Shown here: piece after piece, positions 15,969 through 25,871 of the stretch | Layout of the letters: the number at the start of each line of letters is the position of its first letter | Numbering within the stretch: position 1 is the first letter of the stretch | Assembly (NCBI RefSeq): GCF_016127315.1 | Contig: NZ_CP065997.1 | Coordinates: forward strand, 62,001 to 126,000 | Reading direction: 5' to 3' | DNA from: Achromobacter deleyi | GTDB lineage: Bacteria > Pseudomonadota > Gammaproteobacteria > Burkholderiales > Burkholderiaceae_B | Length of the DNA: 64,000 nucleotides | Notes under the pieces: model-generated | Seen by the model: the letters and a program-made list of their open reading frames with translations, nothing else | Database searches by the model: none | What the model was told of the DNA's origin: nothing | Position numbers and translations under genes: made by a program

Positions 15969-18900
15969 ATGGCGCGTTTCTTTATCGATCGCCCCGTTTT
16001 CGCGTGGGTGATCTCGCTGCTCATCGCGCTGGTCGGCCTGTTGTCGATCCGCGCGCTGCCGGTGGCGCAATATCCGGACATCGCTCCGCCGGTCGTCAAC
16101 ATCGGCGCCAGCTATCCCGGCGCCTCGGCCAAGGTGGTCGAGGAAGCCGTCACCGCCATCATCGAACGCGAGATGAACGGCGCCCCGGGCCTGATGTACA
16201 CCTCGTCCAGCAGCGATTCGACCGGCTGGGCCAGCATCAACCTGACCTTCAAGCAGGGCACCAACCCCGACATCGCGGCGGTGGAAGTGCAGAACCGCCT
16301 GAAGGCGGTCGAGCCGCGCCTGCCCGAATCGGTGCGGCGCGACGGCGTGCGCGTGGAAAAGGCGGCCGACAACATCCAGCTGGTGGTGTCGCTGAAGTCG
16401 GACGGCAGCCTGGACGACATGCAGCTGGGCGAACTGGCCGCCTCCAACGTGCTACAGGCGCTGCGGCGGGTCGAAGGCGTGGGCAAGGTGCAGTCGTTCG
16501 GCGCGGAAGCGGCGATGCGCATCTGGCCGGACCCGGCCAAGCTGACCGCCCTGTCGCTGACGCCGGGCGACATCGTCTCGGCCCTGCGCAGCCACAACGC
16601 GCGCGTCACCATCGGCGAACTGGGCAACCAGGCCGTGCCGAAGGACGCGCCGCTGAACGCCAGCATCGTGGCGGGCGAATCGCTGCACACGCCGGAGCAG
16701 TTCGCCAACATTCCGCTGCGGGCGCTGCCGGGCGGCGCCACGCTGCGCCTGAAGGACGTGGCGCGGGTGGAGCTGGGCGGCACCGACTACATGTACCTGT
16801 CGCGCGTCAACGGCCTGACCGGCACCGGCCTGGGCATCAAGCTGGCGCCGGGCTCGAACGCGGTCGAGACCACCCGCCGCATCCGCGAGACCATGCGCGA
16901 GCTGGCGCAGTACTTCCCGCCGGGCGTGACCTGGGACATTCCGTACGAAACCTCCACCTTCGTCGAGATCTCGATCAAGAAGGTCCTGATGACGCTGCTG
17001 GAGGCGGTCGCGCTGGTGTTCTGCGTGATGTACCTGTTCATGCAGAACCTGCGCGCCACGCTGATCCCGACACTGGTGGTGCCCGTGGCGCTGCTGGGCA
17101 CGCTGGGGGTGATGCTGGGGCTGGGCTATTCGATCAACGTGCTGACGATGTTCGGCATGGTGCTGGCCATCGGCATCCTGGTGGACGACGCCATCGTGGT
17201 GGTCGAGAACGTCGAGCGCATCATGGCCGAGGAAGGCCTGTCGCCGCATGACGCCACGGTCAAGGCCATGGGCCAGATCAGCGGCGCCATCGTCGGCATC
17301 ACGGTGGTGCTGGTGTCGGTGTTCGTGCCGATGGCGTTCTTCGATGGCGCGGTCGGCAACATCTACCGCCAGTTCGCCGTGACGCTGGCGGTGTCGATCG
17401 CCTTCTCGGCCTTCCTGGCGCTGTCGCTGACGCCGGCGCTGTGCGCCAGCCTGCTCAAGCCGATCCCGGCGGGCCACCACGAGAAGCGCGGCTTCTTCGG
17501 CTGGTTCAACCGCGCCTTCGCGCGCCTGACCACGCGCTATACGGCGCGGGTGGCCGGCGTGCTGGCGCGGCCGGTGCGCTTCGGACTGGCCTACGCGCTG
17601 GTGATCGGCGTGGCGGCGCTGCTGTTCGCGCGGCTGCCATCGTCGTTCCTGCCGGACGAGGACCAGGGCAGCTTCATGGCCATGGTGATCCTGCCGCAGG
17701 GCTCGCCGCAGGCCGAGACCATGGCGGTGGTCAAGGACGTCGAGCGCTACATGATGGAGCACGAGCCGGTGCAGTACGTGTACTCGGTCAACGGCTTCAG
17801 CCAGTACGGCAGCGGCCCGAACTCCGCCATGTTCTTCGTCACGCTGAAGGACTGGAAGGAACGCCGCGACGCCTCGCAACACGTGGACGCGGTGGTCAAG
17901 CGCATCAACAAGGCGTTCGCGGATCGCAAGAACCTGATGGTGTTCGCGCTCAACTCGCCGCCGCTGCCGGACCTGGGCTCGACCTCGGGCTTCGACTTCC
18001 GGCTGCAGGATCGCGGCGGCCTCGGCTATGAAGCGCTGACGCAGGCGCGCCAGAAGCTGCTGGCCAAGGCGGCCGAGCATCCCGCGCTGACGGACGTGGT
18101 GTTCGCCGGCCAGGAAGAGGCGCCGCAGCTGCAACTGCGCGTCGACCGCGACAAGGCGCAGGCCATGGGCGTGCCGATCGACGAGATCAACACCGCGCTG
18201 GCGGTGATGTACGGCTCGGACTACATCGGCGACTTCATGCTGAACGGCCAGGTGCGGCGCGTGATGGTGCAGGCCGACGGCAAACGCCGCGTGGACGTGG
18301 ACGACATCTCGCGCCTGCACGTGCGCAACCTGCAGGGCCAGATGGTGCCGCTGTCGGCGTTCGCCACGCTGACGTGGTCGATGGGGCCGCCGCAGCTGAA
18401 CCGCTACAACGGCTTCCCGTCGTTCACCATCAACGGCTCGGCGGCGCGCGGCCACAGCAGCGGCGAGGCCATGCGCGCCATGGAGGCGCTGGCGGCCGAG
18501 CTGCCGCGCGGCATCGGCTTCGACTGGTCGGGCCAGTCGTACGAAGAGCGGCTGTCCGGCAACCAGGCGCCGGTGCTGTTCGCGCTGTCGGTGCTGATCG
18601 TGTTCCTGGCGCTGGCGGCGCTGTACGAAAGCTGGTCGATTCCGCTGGCGGTGATCCTGGTGGTGCCGCTGGGCGTGATCGGCGCGCTGCTGGGCGTGAC
18701 CGTGCGCGGCATGCCTAACGACATCTACTTCAAGGTCGGCCTGATCGCCACCATCGGCCTGTCCGCCAAGAACGCGATCCTGATCGTGGAAGTGGCCAAG
18801 GACCTGGTGCGCGACGGCCAGGGCGTCCTGTCGGCCACGCTGGAAGCGGCGCGGCTGCGGCTGCGGCCGATCGTGATGACCTCGCTGGCCTTCGGCGTGG

Positions 18901-19106
18901 GCGTGCTGCCGCTGGCGCTGGCCACTGGCGCCGCCTCGGGCGCGCAGGCCGCCATCGGCACCGGCGTGCTGGGCGGGATCATCACGGCGACCGTGCTGGC
19001 GGTGTTCCTGGTGCCGCTGTTCTTTCTCATCGTGGGGCGCATGGTCGGCATGCGCGCCCGCCCCGCGCGCCCCGAGGGCCGCGAATCGCTGGAGACGACG
19101 CCATGA
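15969..19106 (+). CDS. axyY: RND multidrug efflux pump, inner-membrane subunit (MexY/AxyY-like)
   Basis: This is a trimeric proton-drug antiporter of 1045 aa. The N terminus MARFFIDRPVFAWVISLL, the REMNGAPGLMYTSS segment and the exact length match Pseudomonas MexY more closely than MexB, by recall. The proton-relay residues are present: the Asp pair in GILVDDAIVVVENV (TM4) and the Lys in LSAKNAILIVEVAKD (TM10). MexXY-type pumps typically export aminoglycosides, macrolides and tetracyclines. It starts 6 nt after the adaptor stop, and its own stop overlaps the next start by ATGA. Confidence 0.92.
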   Translation: MARFFIDRPVFAWVISLLIALVGLLSIRALPVAQYPDIAPPVVNIGASYPGASAKVVEEAVTAIIEREMNGAPGLMYTSSSSDSTGWASINLTFKQGTNPDIAAVEVQNRLKAVEPRLPESVRRDGVRVEKAADNIQLVVSLKSDGSLDDMQLGELAASNVLQALRRVEGVGKVQSFGAEAAMRIWPDPAKLTALSLTPGDIVSALRSHNARVTIGELGNQAVPKDAPLNASIVAGESLHTPEQFANIPLRALPGGATLRLKDVARVELGGTDYMYLSRVNGLTGTGLGIKLAPGSNAVETTRRIRETMRELAQYFPPGVTWDIPYETSTFVEISIKKVLMTLLEAVALVFCVMYLFMQNLRATLIPTLVVPVALLGTLGVMLGLGYSINVLTMFGMVLAIGILVDDAIVVVENVERIMAEEGLSPHDATVKAMGQISGAIVGITVVLVSVFVPMAFFDGAVGNIYRQFAVTLAVSIAFSAFLALSLTPALCASLLKPIPAGHHEKRGFFGWFNRAFARLTTRYTARVAGVLARPVRFGLAYALVIGVAALLFARLPSSFLPDEDQGSFMAMVILPQGSPQAETMAVVKDVERYMMEHEPVQYVYSVNGFSQYGSGPNSAMFFVTLKDWKERRDASQHVDAVVKRINKAFADRKNLMVFALNSPPLPDLGSTSGFDFRLQDRGGLGYEALTQARQKLLAKAAEHPALTDVVFAGQEEAPQLQLRVDRDKAQAMGVPIDEINTALAVMYGSDYIGDFMLNGQVRRVMVQADGKRRVDVDDISRLHVRNLQGQMVPLSAFATLTWSMGPPQLNRYNGFPSFTINGSAARGHSSGEAMRAMEALAAELPRGIGFDWSGQSYEERLSGNQAPVLFALSVLIVFLALAALYESWSIPLAVILVVPLGVIGALLGVTVRGMPNDIYFKVGLIATIGLSAKNAILIVEVAKDLVRDGQGVLSATLEAARLRLRPIVMTSLAFGVGVLPLALATGAASGAQAAIGTGVLGGIITATVLAVFLVPLFFLIVGRMVGMRARPARPEGRESLETTP

Positions 19107-20494
19107 AGCCCGTGGCAATGACCCTGCTGGCGCTGGCGCTGTCCGGCTGCTCGCTGGCGCCCACCCATGAGCGCCCCGCGGCGCCGGTGCCGGCGCAGTA
19201 CGACACGCCGGCGCAGCCCGGCCAGGCCGCCGCGCCGCAGGACTGGCGCGCCTATTTCAACGATCCGGCGCTGCAGGCCTGGATCGCGGCCGCGCTGGCC
19301 AACAACCGCGACCTGCGCGTGGCGGCGCTGCGCATCGAGGAAGCGCGCGCGCTGTACGGCGTGCAGCAATCCGAACGCCTGCCGGCCATCGACGCCAGCG
19401 GCGAATTCAGCCGCGGCCGCGCGACCGAGCCGGGCCAGCCGCGCACGCCGGTGTCCAACCGCTACCGCGCGGCCGTCGGCATCACCGCCTTCGAGCTGGA
19501 CTTCTTCGGCCGGGTGCGGAGCCTGTCGGACGCCGCGCTGGCGCGCTACCTGGCCAGCGAGGAAGCGCACCGCGCCGCCACGCTGGCGCTGGTGGCGGAA
19601 ACGGCCACCGCCTACTTCAACCAGCGTTCGCTGGCCGAGCAACTGCGCCTGACCGACGACACGCTGGCGCTGCGCGAGACCACGCTCAAGCTGACCCAGC
19701 GCCGCTACGACGCCGGGCTGGAAACCGCCATCGGGCTGCGCACCGCGCAGATGCTGGTGGAAAGCTCGCGCGCCACGCGCGCCGAGCTGACCCGCGAGGC
19801 CAGCCTGGCGCGGCACGCGCTGGGCCTGCTGGCCGGCGATTTCGCGCTGCCGCTCGGCGTCGACCCGACGCCGCTGGAAAGCCAGGGCCTGACGCCGCTG
19901 GCGGCGGGGCTGCCGTCCGAGCTGCTGACGCGCCGCCCCGACCTGCGCCAGGCGGAGCAGGCGCTGCGCGCGGCCAACGCCGACATCGGCGCGGCGCGCG
20001 CGGCGTTCTTTCCGTCGGTGCAGCTGACCACGGACATCGGCACCACCGCCGACCGCTTCTCGGATCTGTTCAGCGGCGGCACCGGCGGCTGGAGCTTCGC
20101 GCCGCGCCTGACGCTGCCGATCTTCAACGCCGGCCGCAACCGCGCCAACCTGTCGCTGGCCGAGACCCGCAAGCACATCGCGGTGGCCCAGTACGAAGGC
20201 AGCATCCAGGCGGCGTTCCGCGACGTGGCCGACGCGCTGTCGGCGCGCGACGCGCTGCGCGACCAGATCGAGGCCCAGCGCAAGGTGCGCGACGCCGACC
20301 GCGAACGCCAGCGGCTGGCCGAGCGGCGTTATGCGCGCGGCGTGGCGAACTACCTGGAGATGCTGGAGGCCCAGCGCAGCCTGTTCGAGTCGGAACAGGA
20401 ATTCATCCGGCTGCAGCAGCGCCGGCTGGTCAATGCGGTGGATCTGTACAAGGCGCTGGGCGGCTGGGACGACGACGCATCGCCGGCGTCCTGA
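19103..20494 (+). CDS. oprZ: Outer-membrane efflux channel lipoprotein (OprZ-like, NodT family)
   Basis: This is a 463-aa TolC-type trimeric exit duct of the NodT/OprM group. The lipobox LALSGCSL gives an acylated Cys near residue 16. The two repeats of the family are readable: TAYFNQRSLAEQLRLTDDTL...LKLTQRRYDAG in the first half, and RRPDLRQAEQALRAANADIGAARAAFFPS, then YARGVANYLEMLEAQRSLF in the second. It overlaps axyY by 4 nt. The operon therefore supplies its own outer-membrane component, unlike mexXY of P. aeruginosa PAO1, which borrows OprM. Confidence 0.9.
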   Translation: MKPVAMTLLALALSGCSLAPTHERPAAPVPAQYDTPAQPGQAAAPQDWRAYFNDPALQAWIAAALANNRDLRVAALRIEEARALYGVQQSERLPAIDASGEFSRGRATEPGQPRTPVSNRYRAAVGITAFELDFFGRVRSLSDAALARYLASEEAHRAATLALVAETATAYFNQRSLAEQLRLTDDTLALRETTLKLTQRRYDAGLETAIGLRTAQMLVESSRATRAELTREASLARHALGLLAGDFALPLGVDPTPLESQGLTPLAAGLPSELLTRRPDLRQAEQALRAANADIGAARAAFFPSVQLTTDIGTTADRFSDLFSGGTGGWSFAPRLTLPIFNAGRNRANLSLAETRKHIAVAQYEGSIQAAFRDVADALSARDALRDQIEAQRKVRDADRERQRLAERRYARGVANYLEMLEAQRSLFESEQEFIRLQQRRLVNAVDLYKALGGWDDDASPAS

Positions 20495-20539
20495 CGCAAG
20501 GCCTGTGCGGGGCGATGCGGGACGCGCCGCCCCGGCAGC

Positions 20540-21202
20540 TCAGGCGCGCGCGCTGACGCGGTAGGCGCAGCGGCGCGCGCCCAGCAGGATGTGCTCTTCG
20601 CGCTCGACCCGCACCTGCGGACCCAGCACCTGCCGGAACAGTTCCAGCTCGCTGCGGCAAAAGCCCATACAGGCCTGGGCCGCCGCGCAGATGGGACAGT
20701 GGTTCTCGACGAACAGGAAGTCGTCGCCGTCGCGGCGCATCTCGGCCATGTAGCCTTCGGCCGAACGCACCCGCGCCAGGCTTTCGAGCCGTTGCGGCAG
20801 ATCGCCGGCGTCCGCCAGCGCCTGCTGGTAGGTGGCCAGCATGGCGGCCTCGCGCACCGCAATCAGCTTGTCCACCCCGTCGTCGCCGAACACCTGGCGC
20901 ACGGCGTTGATCATCTGCACCGTCATGTCGGCATGCGTGTCGGGGAAACGACGCTGCCCGGCGGCGGTCAGGAACCAGATCTGCGTGGGCCGGCCGCGCC
21001 CGGCGCTGCGGCTTTCCGAATCGACCAGGCCGTCCGCGTGCAGGCGCGCCATCTGCTGGCGCACCGCCTCGGCCGTGACGTCGAGCGCCTTGGCGATGAC
21101 CGCGACCGACTGCGGGCCGCGCGTCTTGAGCGTCATGAGCACGCGGTCCGCCGGCTGGTGCGGTTGCCAGGAAATGGGATGGGACAGGCTGTCGTCGGAC
21201 AT
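20540..21202 (-). CDS. SufR-like winged-helix regulator with Cys-rich C terminus
   Basis: This 220-aa regulator has an N-terminal winged-helix (RVLMTLKTRGPQSVAVIAKALDVTAEAVRQQMARLHADGLV, ~20-60) and a C-terminal half matching the SufR/DeoR-like Fe-S regulators: ENHCPICAAAQACMGFC, then EEHILLGARRCAYRV. Cys169, 172, 178, 182 and 212 are available to bind a cluster. SufR proteins repress Fe-S assembly genes when loaded with a [4Fe-4S] cluster. This one instead lies 53 bp downstream of an RND pump operon on the same strand, with no suf or isc gene nearby. Linkage of pump expression to redox or iron state is inference. Confidence 0.75.
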   Translation of the reverse strand: MSDDSLSHPISWQPHQPADRVLMTLKTRGPQSVAVIAKALDVTAEAVRQQMARLHADGLVDSESRSAGRGRPTQIWFLTAAGQRRFPDTHADMTVQMINAVRQVFGDDGVDKLIAVREAAMLATYQQALADAGDLPQRLESLARVRSAEGYMAEMRRDGDDFLFVENHCPICAAAQACMGFCRSELELFRQVLGPQVRVEREEHILLGARRCAYRVSARA

Positions 21203-21255
21203 GGAAGGTCGGAAAGGCGCTAAGCCCTTATGGTGCCACGAACCGCGTGCATTGG

Positions 21256-22725
21256 TCAGCCGGCCGGCGCGGACGCGGGCGACTCCGCTCGCGGGGTATC
21301 CGTTGCCGAAGGCGCCTCCCAGCCGCCGCCCAGCGCCTTGTAGAGCGCGACCAGGCTGGTGTAGGAAGCCGTTTCGGCCTGCGCCACCGCGTCCTGCGCC
21401 CGCAGCTGCGTGCGCTGCGCGTCCAGCACCGTCAGGTACGGCGCGCTGCCTTCGCGGTAGCGCAGGCGCGCCAGTTCCGCCGCGCGGCCGCTGTGGGCGG
21501 CCGCCTGCGCCAGGTTGCCGAGCCGTTGCTGGGTCTGGCCATACTGCGTCAGCGCGCCTTCCAGTTCCTCGACCGCCTGCAGCACGGTCTGCTCGTAGCG
21601 CGCCACCTCGCCCTGCGAACGCGCCTGCGCCGCGCGCTTGCGCGCCAGCGCGGTCGGCAGGTGGAAAGCCGGCCAGTTGACGCCGGGCGCCACGCTGAAG
21701 GCGCGGCTCGACGCGCTGCCGAAATCGGCGCCGCGCAGGGCCACGAAGCCGAGGAAGCCGCCCAGGTCGATGCGCGGATACAGTTCGGCGGTGGCCACGC
21801 CCACGTCGGCATTGGCCGCCGCCATGTTGCGCTCGGCCGCCCGGATATCGGGACGGCGCGACAGCAAGGCGCCAACGTCGCCGATCGGCAGGCGCGCCGC
21901 CAGCGGCGGCTGCGGCGTGGCCGCGTCCAGTTCGCCCAGTTCCACCGGCCGCAGGCCGGCCAGCACCGCCAGGCGGTACAGCGCCAGGCGCCGCGCGGTT
22001 TCCTGCAAGGGCACGCTGGCCTGCACGGTTTCGAGCTCGGCGCGGGCGCTGGCGAGGTCGCCCTCGTCGCCACGGCCCGCCGACACCATGGCCTGGATCA
22101 CGCGCAGGCTGTCGCGTTGGCTGTCCAGGTTGGCGCGCGCCACCGCCAGGCGTTGCTCGGCGCCGCGCAACTCGAAGTAGTTGCGCGCCACTTCGGCCAC
22201 CACCACGATGCGGGCCTGCGCCAGGTCGGCCTCCTGGGCCTCGCTGCGCGCCGCCGCGCCCTCGGCCGCGCGGCGCAGGCGGCCGAACAGGTCGATCTCC
22301 CAGGTGGCGTCAAAACCGGCGCGATAGCTCTTGGCCAGGTTGCGCTCGCCCGTCACGCCGGGATTGGCCTGCGACAGGCTGCGCTCGAAGCGCCCGCCCA
22401 GCGTCATGGTGGGGAACTGGTCGAGTTCCTTCTCATCCAGTACCGCGCGCGATTCGGCCAGGCGGGCCTGCGCGATGCGGATGTCGTGGTTGCGTTGCAG
22501 CGCCAGGGTCACCAGGCGGTCCAGCTGCGCGTCCTGCAACTGCTTCCACCAGTCCTGCTGCAGCCGGTCGGTGGAGAACAGGGTCTGTTCAGGGCTGGCC
22601 AGCGCCACCGGCGCGGCCAGGGGTTTCTGGTAGTCGGGGCCCACGGCGCAGCCGGCGGTGGCCAGCGCGGCCAGCAGCACCGTGGCGCCGCGGCGCAGGC
22701 GTTTGGACAGGTCGGGATGTTTCAT
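21256..22725 (-). CDS. Outer-membrane efflux channel lipoprotein (NodT family), second RND system
   Basis: This is a 489-aa TolC-type outer-membrane factor. The signal and lipobox LLAALATAGCAVGPDYQKP are typical of NodT proteins. The conserved WEIDLFGRLRRA and SRRPDIRAAERNMAAANADVGVATAELYP segments mark the two structural repeats. I chose ATG 22725, because GAGGAA lies ~7 nt upstream and a signal peptide follows. The frame stays open further upstream but reaches into the pump gene. It is the third gene of the operon, 10 bp after the pump stop. Confidence 0.9.
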   Translation of the reverse strand: MKHPDLSKRLRRGATVLLAALATAGCAVGPDYQKPLAAPVALASPEQTLFSTDRLQQDWWKQLQDAQLDRLVTLALQRNHDIRIAQARLAESRAVLDEKELDQFPTMTLGGRFERSLSQANPGVTGERNLAKSYRAGFDATWEIDLFGRLRRAAEGAAARSEAQEADLAQARIVVVAEVARNYFELRGAEQRLAVARANLDSQRDSLRVIQAMVSAGRGDEGDLASARAELETVQASVPLQETARRLALYRLAVLAGLRPVELGELDAATPQPPLAARLPIGDVGALLSRRPDIRAAERNMAAANADVGVATAELYPRIDLGGFLGFVALRGADFGSASSRAFSVAPGVNWPAFHLPTALARKRAAQARSQGEVARYEQTVLQAVEELEGALTQYGQTQQRLGNLAQAAAHSGRAAELARLRYREGSAPYLTVLDAQRTQLRAQDAVAQAETASYTSLVALYKALGGGWEAPSATDTPRAESPASAPAG

Positions 22726-22735
22726 GATGGGTTCC

Positions 22736-25700
22736 TCAATGCGATGCGGCGGGGCGCGGCGCGGCTGGCGGCGGCGCGTCCTCGGCCTGCGCCTGCGCCA
22801 GTTCGCGGGCACGCGGCGTGTCGTTGGCGGCGCGGTGGTCGCGCGCCAGCACGGTGTAGACGGTGGGCAGCACGAACAGCGTGAAGAGCGTGCCGACCAG
22901 CATGCCGACCACGATCACCAGGCCCAGGCTGTAGCGGCTGTGGGCGCCGGCGCCGCTGGCGAACAGCAGCGGGATCAGGCCCACCACCATGGCCGCGGTG
23001 GTCATCAGGATCGGGCGCAGGCGGATGCGGGCGGCGTGTTCCATCGCGCTGCGCCGGTCCAGGCCGTGGCTGACCTGCATCTCGTTGGCGAACTCCACCA
23101 TCAGGATGCCGTGCTTGCTGATCAGCCCGATCAGCGTCACCAGCCCGATCTGCGTGTAGATGTTGATGGTCGCCATGCCCAGCGCCAGCGGGATCAGCGC
23201 GCCACAGATCGACAGCGGCACGCTCACCAGGATGATGAACGGGTCGCGCAGGCTTTCGTACTGCGCCGCCAGCACCAGGTAGATGACGATGATGGCGAAG
23301 ATGAAGGTGATCATCAGCGCCGAGCCTTCCTGGCTGAACTGGCGCGCGTCCGACTGCCAGTCATAGCTGAAGCCGGCCGGCAGCTGCTGCGCCTGGCGCG
23401 TCAGGAACTGCACGGCGTCGCCCATGGTCACGCCCGGCATCGGGATGGCCTGGAAAGTGGCGGCGTTGAGCTGGTTGAACTGGGTCAGCTTGTTGGGCTC
23501 GACGCCCATCGACACCGACACGATGTTCGACAGCGGCACCTGCGCGCCGCTGGCGCTCTTGACGTAGTACCGCGCCAGCGATTCGGGCGAGATGCGCTGC
23601 TCGCGCAGGCTCTGCGGGATCACGTCGTACGAGCGGCCGTCCATGCCGAAGCGGTTGATGTAGTTCTCGCCCACCAGCACCGCCAGCGTGTCGCCCACCG
23701 CCTTCATGGTGACGCCCAGGCTGTTGGCCTTGGCGCGGTCCACCTTCAGCTGCACCACCGGGTTGTTGTAGTCCAGGTCGCTGTCGACCACCATGAAGAG
23801 GCCGCTGGTTCTGGCCGCCTTTTTCAGGTTCTCCATGGCCTCGTACACCACCGGATAGTCGGCCGCGCTCATGATGACCATCTGCACCGGCAGGCCGCCG
23901 GTCGAGCCGGGCAACGGCGGCAGCTGGAAGGCGAAGATGTTGCTGCCCTCGATCTGGTTGACCATCGACTGCATGTCGGCCTGGATCTGGTTGGCCGAGC
24001 GCTTGCGCTCGTGCCAGTCGACGAAGTCGACGCCGCCGATGCTGTTGGACACGCCGTCCGAGCCGTTGATGAGCCAGCGGCCTCTTTGCTCGGGCAGCGT
24101 CGCCATGACGTCGTCCCACTTCTTGCCGAACTTCTCGACGTAGTCGATGTTGGCGTGCTGCGGCGACTTGATCGCGGTCAGCACGGTGGATTGGTCCTCG
24201 ACCGGCGCCAGCTCGCGCTGGGCGGCGTTGTACAGGAACGGCAGGCTGGCCATCACCGCCACCGCCACCAGGCCGGTGACCCAGCGATGGTGCAGCGACA
24301 CATCCAGCAGCCGGCCATAGGCCTCGCCCAGGCGGCTGAAGAAATGCTCGGCGCGGCGCGCCATGCGGCCTTCGGACACCTGGCTATTGAGCAGGAACGA
24401 GCTCATCACCGGCGACAGCGTCAGCGCGATCACGCCCGACACCACCACCGCCCCCGCCAGCGTGAAGGCGAACTCCTTGAACAGCGAACCGGTCAGGCCG
24501 CCCATCAGGCCGATCGGCGCGTACACCGCCGCCAGCGTGATGGTCATGGCGATGACCGGGCCGGCCACCTCGCGCGCGCCGATCAGGGCCGCGCGCACCG
24601 GCGACTTGCCTTCCTCGATATGGCGGTGCACGTTCTCGACCACCACGATGGCGTCGTCCACCACCAGGCCGATGGCCAGCACCATGGCCAACAGCGTCAG
24701 CAGGTTCACGCTGAAGCCGAACAGCGCCATGATGGCCGCGCCGCCCAGCATCGACAGCGGGATGGTGACCACCGGGATCAGCACCGCGCGCAGCGAGCCC
24801 AGGCACAGGAAGATCACCGCCACCACGATGACGATGGCTTCCATCAGCGTATGCACCACGCCGTCGATCGAGGCGCTGATGAAGCGCGCCAGCTCGAACG
24901 GCACCTGCACGCTGGTGCCGGGCGGCAGGTTCTGCTTGATGTTGGGCAGCAGTTCGTTCAGGCGCTTGACGATCACCAGCGGGTTGCCCACCGGCGTGGC
25001 GTTCAGGCCGAAGTACACCGCCGGCTCGCCATCCATCAGGCCGCTGGAGTCGGTCGAGGCCGCGCCCAGTTCCACCGTGGCCACGTCGCCCAGGCGCACG
25101 ATGGCGTCGCCCTCGCGCTTGACCACCATGTCGCGGAACTCGGCCACATTGACCAGGTCGGTGTTGACCTTGATGTTGGAGACCACGTACAGGCCCTTGG
25201 CCTGGCCGGGCGCCGCCTGCACGTTGTTCTGGCGCAGGGCCTCGGCCAGTTCGCCGGCCGAGATGCCGCGCGCGGCCAGCCGGTCGGGGTCGAGCCAGAC
25301 GCGCATCGCCAGCTTCTGGCCGCCATACAGTTCCACGCTGGCCACGCCGTCGATCGACGAGAGCTGCGGCTGCACCACGCGCGACAGGTAGTCGGTCAGC
25401 GCCGGCAGCGACATGGTCGAGCTGGAGAACCCCACGTAGGCCACGGCCGTCGCCTCGCCGGCGGACTTGACCAGCACCGGGTCGTAGGCGTCCTGCGGCA
25501 GGCGGTATTTGACTTCGTTGACCTTGGCCATGACCTCGGTCATGGCCTTGTTGGAATCGGCGTTGAGCTTCATGCGCACGGTGATCACGCTGCGGCCCTG
25601 GGTCGAGGACGACGACAGGTAGTCGATGCCCTCGACGGTGGCGACGGATTGCGCGATCGGCTGGGTGACGAAGCCCTGCATCAGGTCGGGCGAGGCGCCC

Positions 25701-25855
25701 GGGTACTGCGTGGTGATGGTGATGGTGGTGCTTTCGGTCAGCGGGTATTGGCGGATCGGCAGGCCGCTCAGGGCGCGCAGCCCGAGCAGCAGCAACAGCG
25801 TGCTGACCACCAGCGCCAGCACTGGCCGGCGCACGAACAGATCGGTGAACTTCAT
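22736..25855 (-). CDS. RND efflux pump, inner-membrane subunit, second system
   Basis: This is a 1039-aa HAE-1 type antiporter. The N terminus KFTDLFVRRPVLALVVSTLL and GASPDLMQGFVTQPIAQSV segment are of the hydrophobe/amphiphile exporter type. The proton-relay Asp pair lies in GLVVDDAIVVVENVHRH and the TM10 Lys in GLISKHGILMVEFANEM. It is clearly a different subgroup from the MexY-like pump in the same window (ISKHG against SAKNA). The substrate is unknown. It lies between its adaptor (16 bp upstream) and outer-membrane gene (10 bp downstream). Confidence 0.9.
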   Translation of the reverse strand: MKFTDLFVRRPVLALVVSTLLLLLGLRALSGLPIRQYPLTESTTITITTQYPGASPDLMQGFVTQPIAQSVATVEGIDYLSSSSTQGRSVITVRMKLNADSNKAMTEVMAKVNEVKYRLPQDAYDPVLVKSAGEATAVAYVGFSSSTMSLPALTDYLSRVVQPQLSSIDGVASVELYGGQKLAMRVWLDPDRLAARGISAGELAEALRQNNVQAAPGQAKGLYVVSNIKVNTDLVNVAEFRDMVVKREGDAIVRLGDVATVELGAASTDSSGLMDGEPAVYFGLNATPVGNPLVIVKRLNELLPNIKQNLPPGTSVQVPFELARFISASIDGVVHTLMEAIVIVVAVIFLCLGSLRAVLIPVVTIPLSMLGGAAIMALFGFSVNLLTLLAMVLAIGLVVDDAIVVVENVHRHIEEGKSPVRAALIGAREVAGPVIAMTITLAAVYAPIGLMGGLTGSLFKEFAFTLAGAVVVSGVIALTLSPVMSSFLLNSQVSEGRMARRAEHFFSRLGEAYGRLLDVSLHHRWVTGLVAVAVMASLPFLYNAAQRELAPVEDQSTVLTAIKSPQHANIDYVEKFGKKWDDVMATLPEQRGRWLINGSDGVSNSIGGVDFVDWHERKRSANQIQADMQSMVNQIEGSNIFAFQLPPLPGSTGGLPVQMVIMSAADYPVVYEAMENLKKAARTSGLFMVVDSDLDYNNPVVQLKVDRAKANSLGVTMKAVGDTLAVLVGENYINRFGMDGRSYDVIPQSLREQRISPESLARYYVKSASGAQVPLSNIVSVSMGVEPNKLTQFNQLNAATFQAIPMPGVTMGDAVQFLTRQAQQLPAGFSYDWQSDARQFSQEGSALMITFIFAIIVIYLVLAAQYESLRDPFIILVSVPLSICGALIPLALGMATINIYTQIGLVTLIGLISKHGILMVEFANEMQVSHGLDRRSAMEHAARIRLRPILMTTAAMVVGLIPLLFASGAGAHSRYSLGLVIVVGMLVGTLFTLFVLPTVYTVLARDHRAANDTPRARELAQAQAEDAPPPAAPRPAASH

Positions 25856-25871
25856 GATCGACTCCGCGGGC

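Noticed and set aside
16452..19118. An 888-codon minus-strand frame antisense to the MexY-like pump
   Set aside because: Composition is Arg/His/Gln-rich with no domain, whereas the plus strand encodes a full-length pump.
14787..20494. Assignment of the first pump as AxyABM (MexAB-like)
   Set aside because: The divergent TetR gene, the 1045-aa length and the recalled sequence resemblance to MexY favour AxyXY-OprZ over AxyABM.
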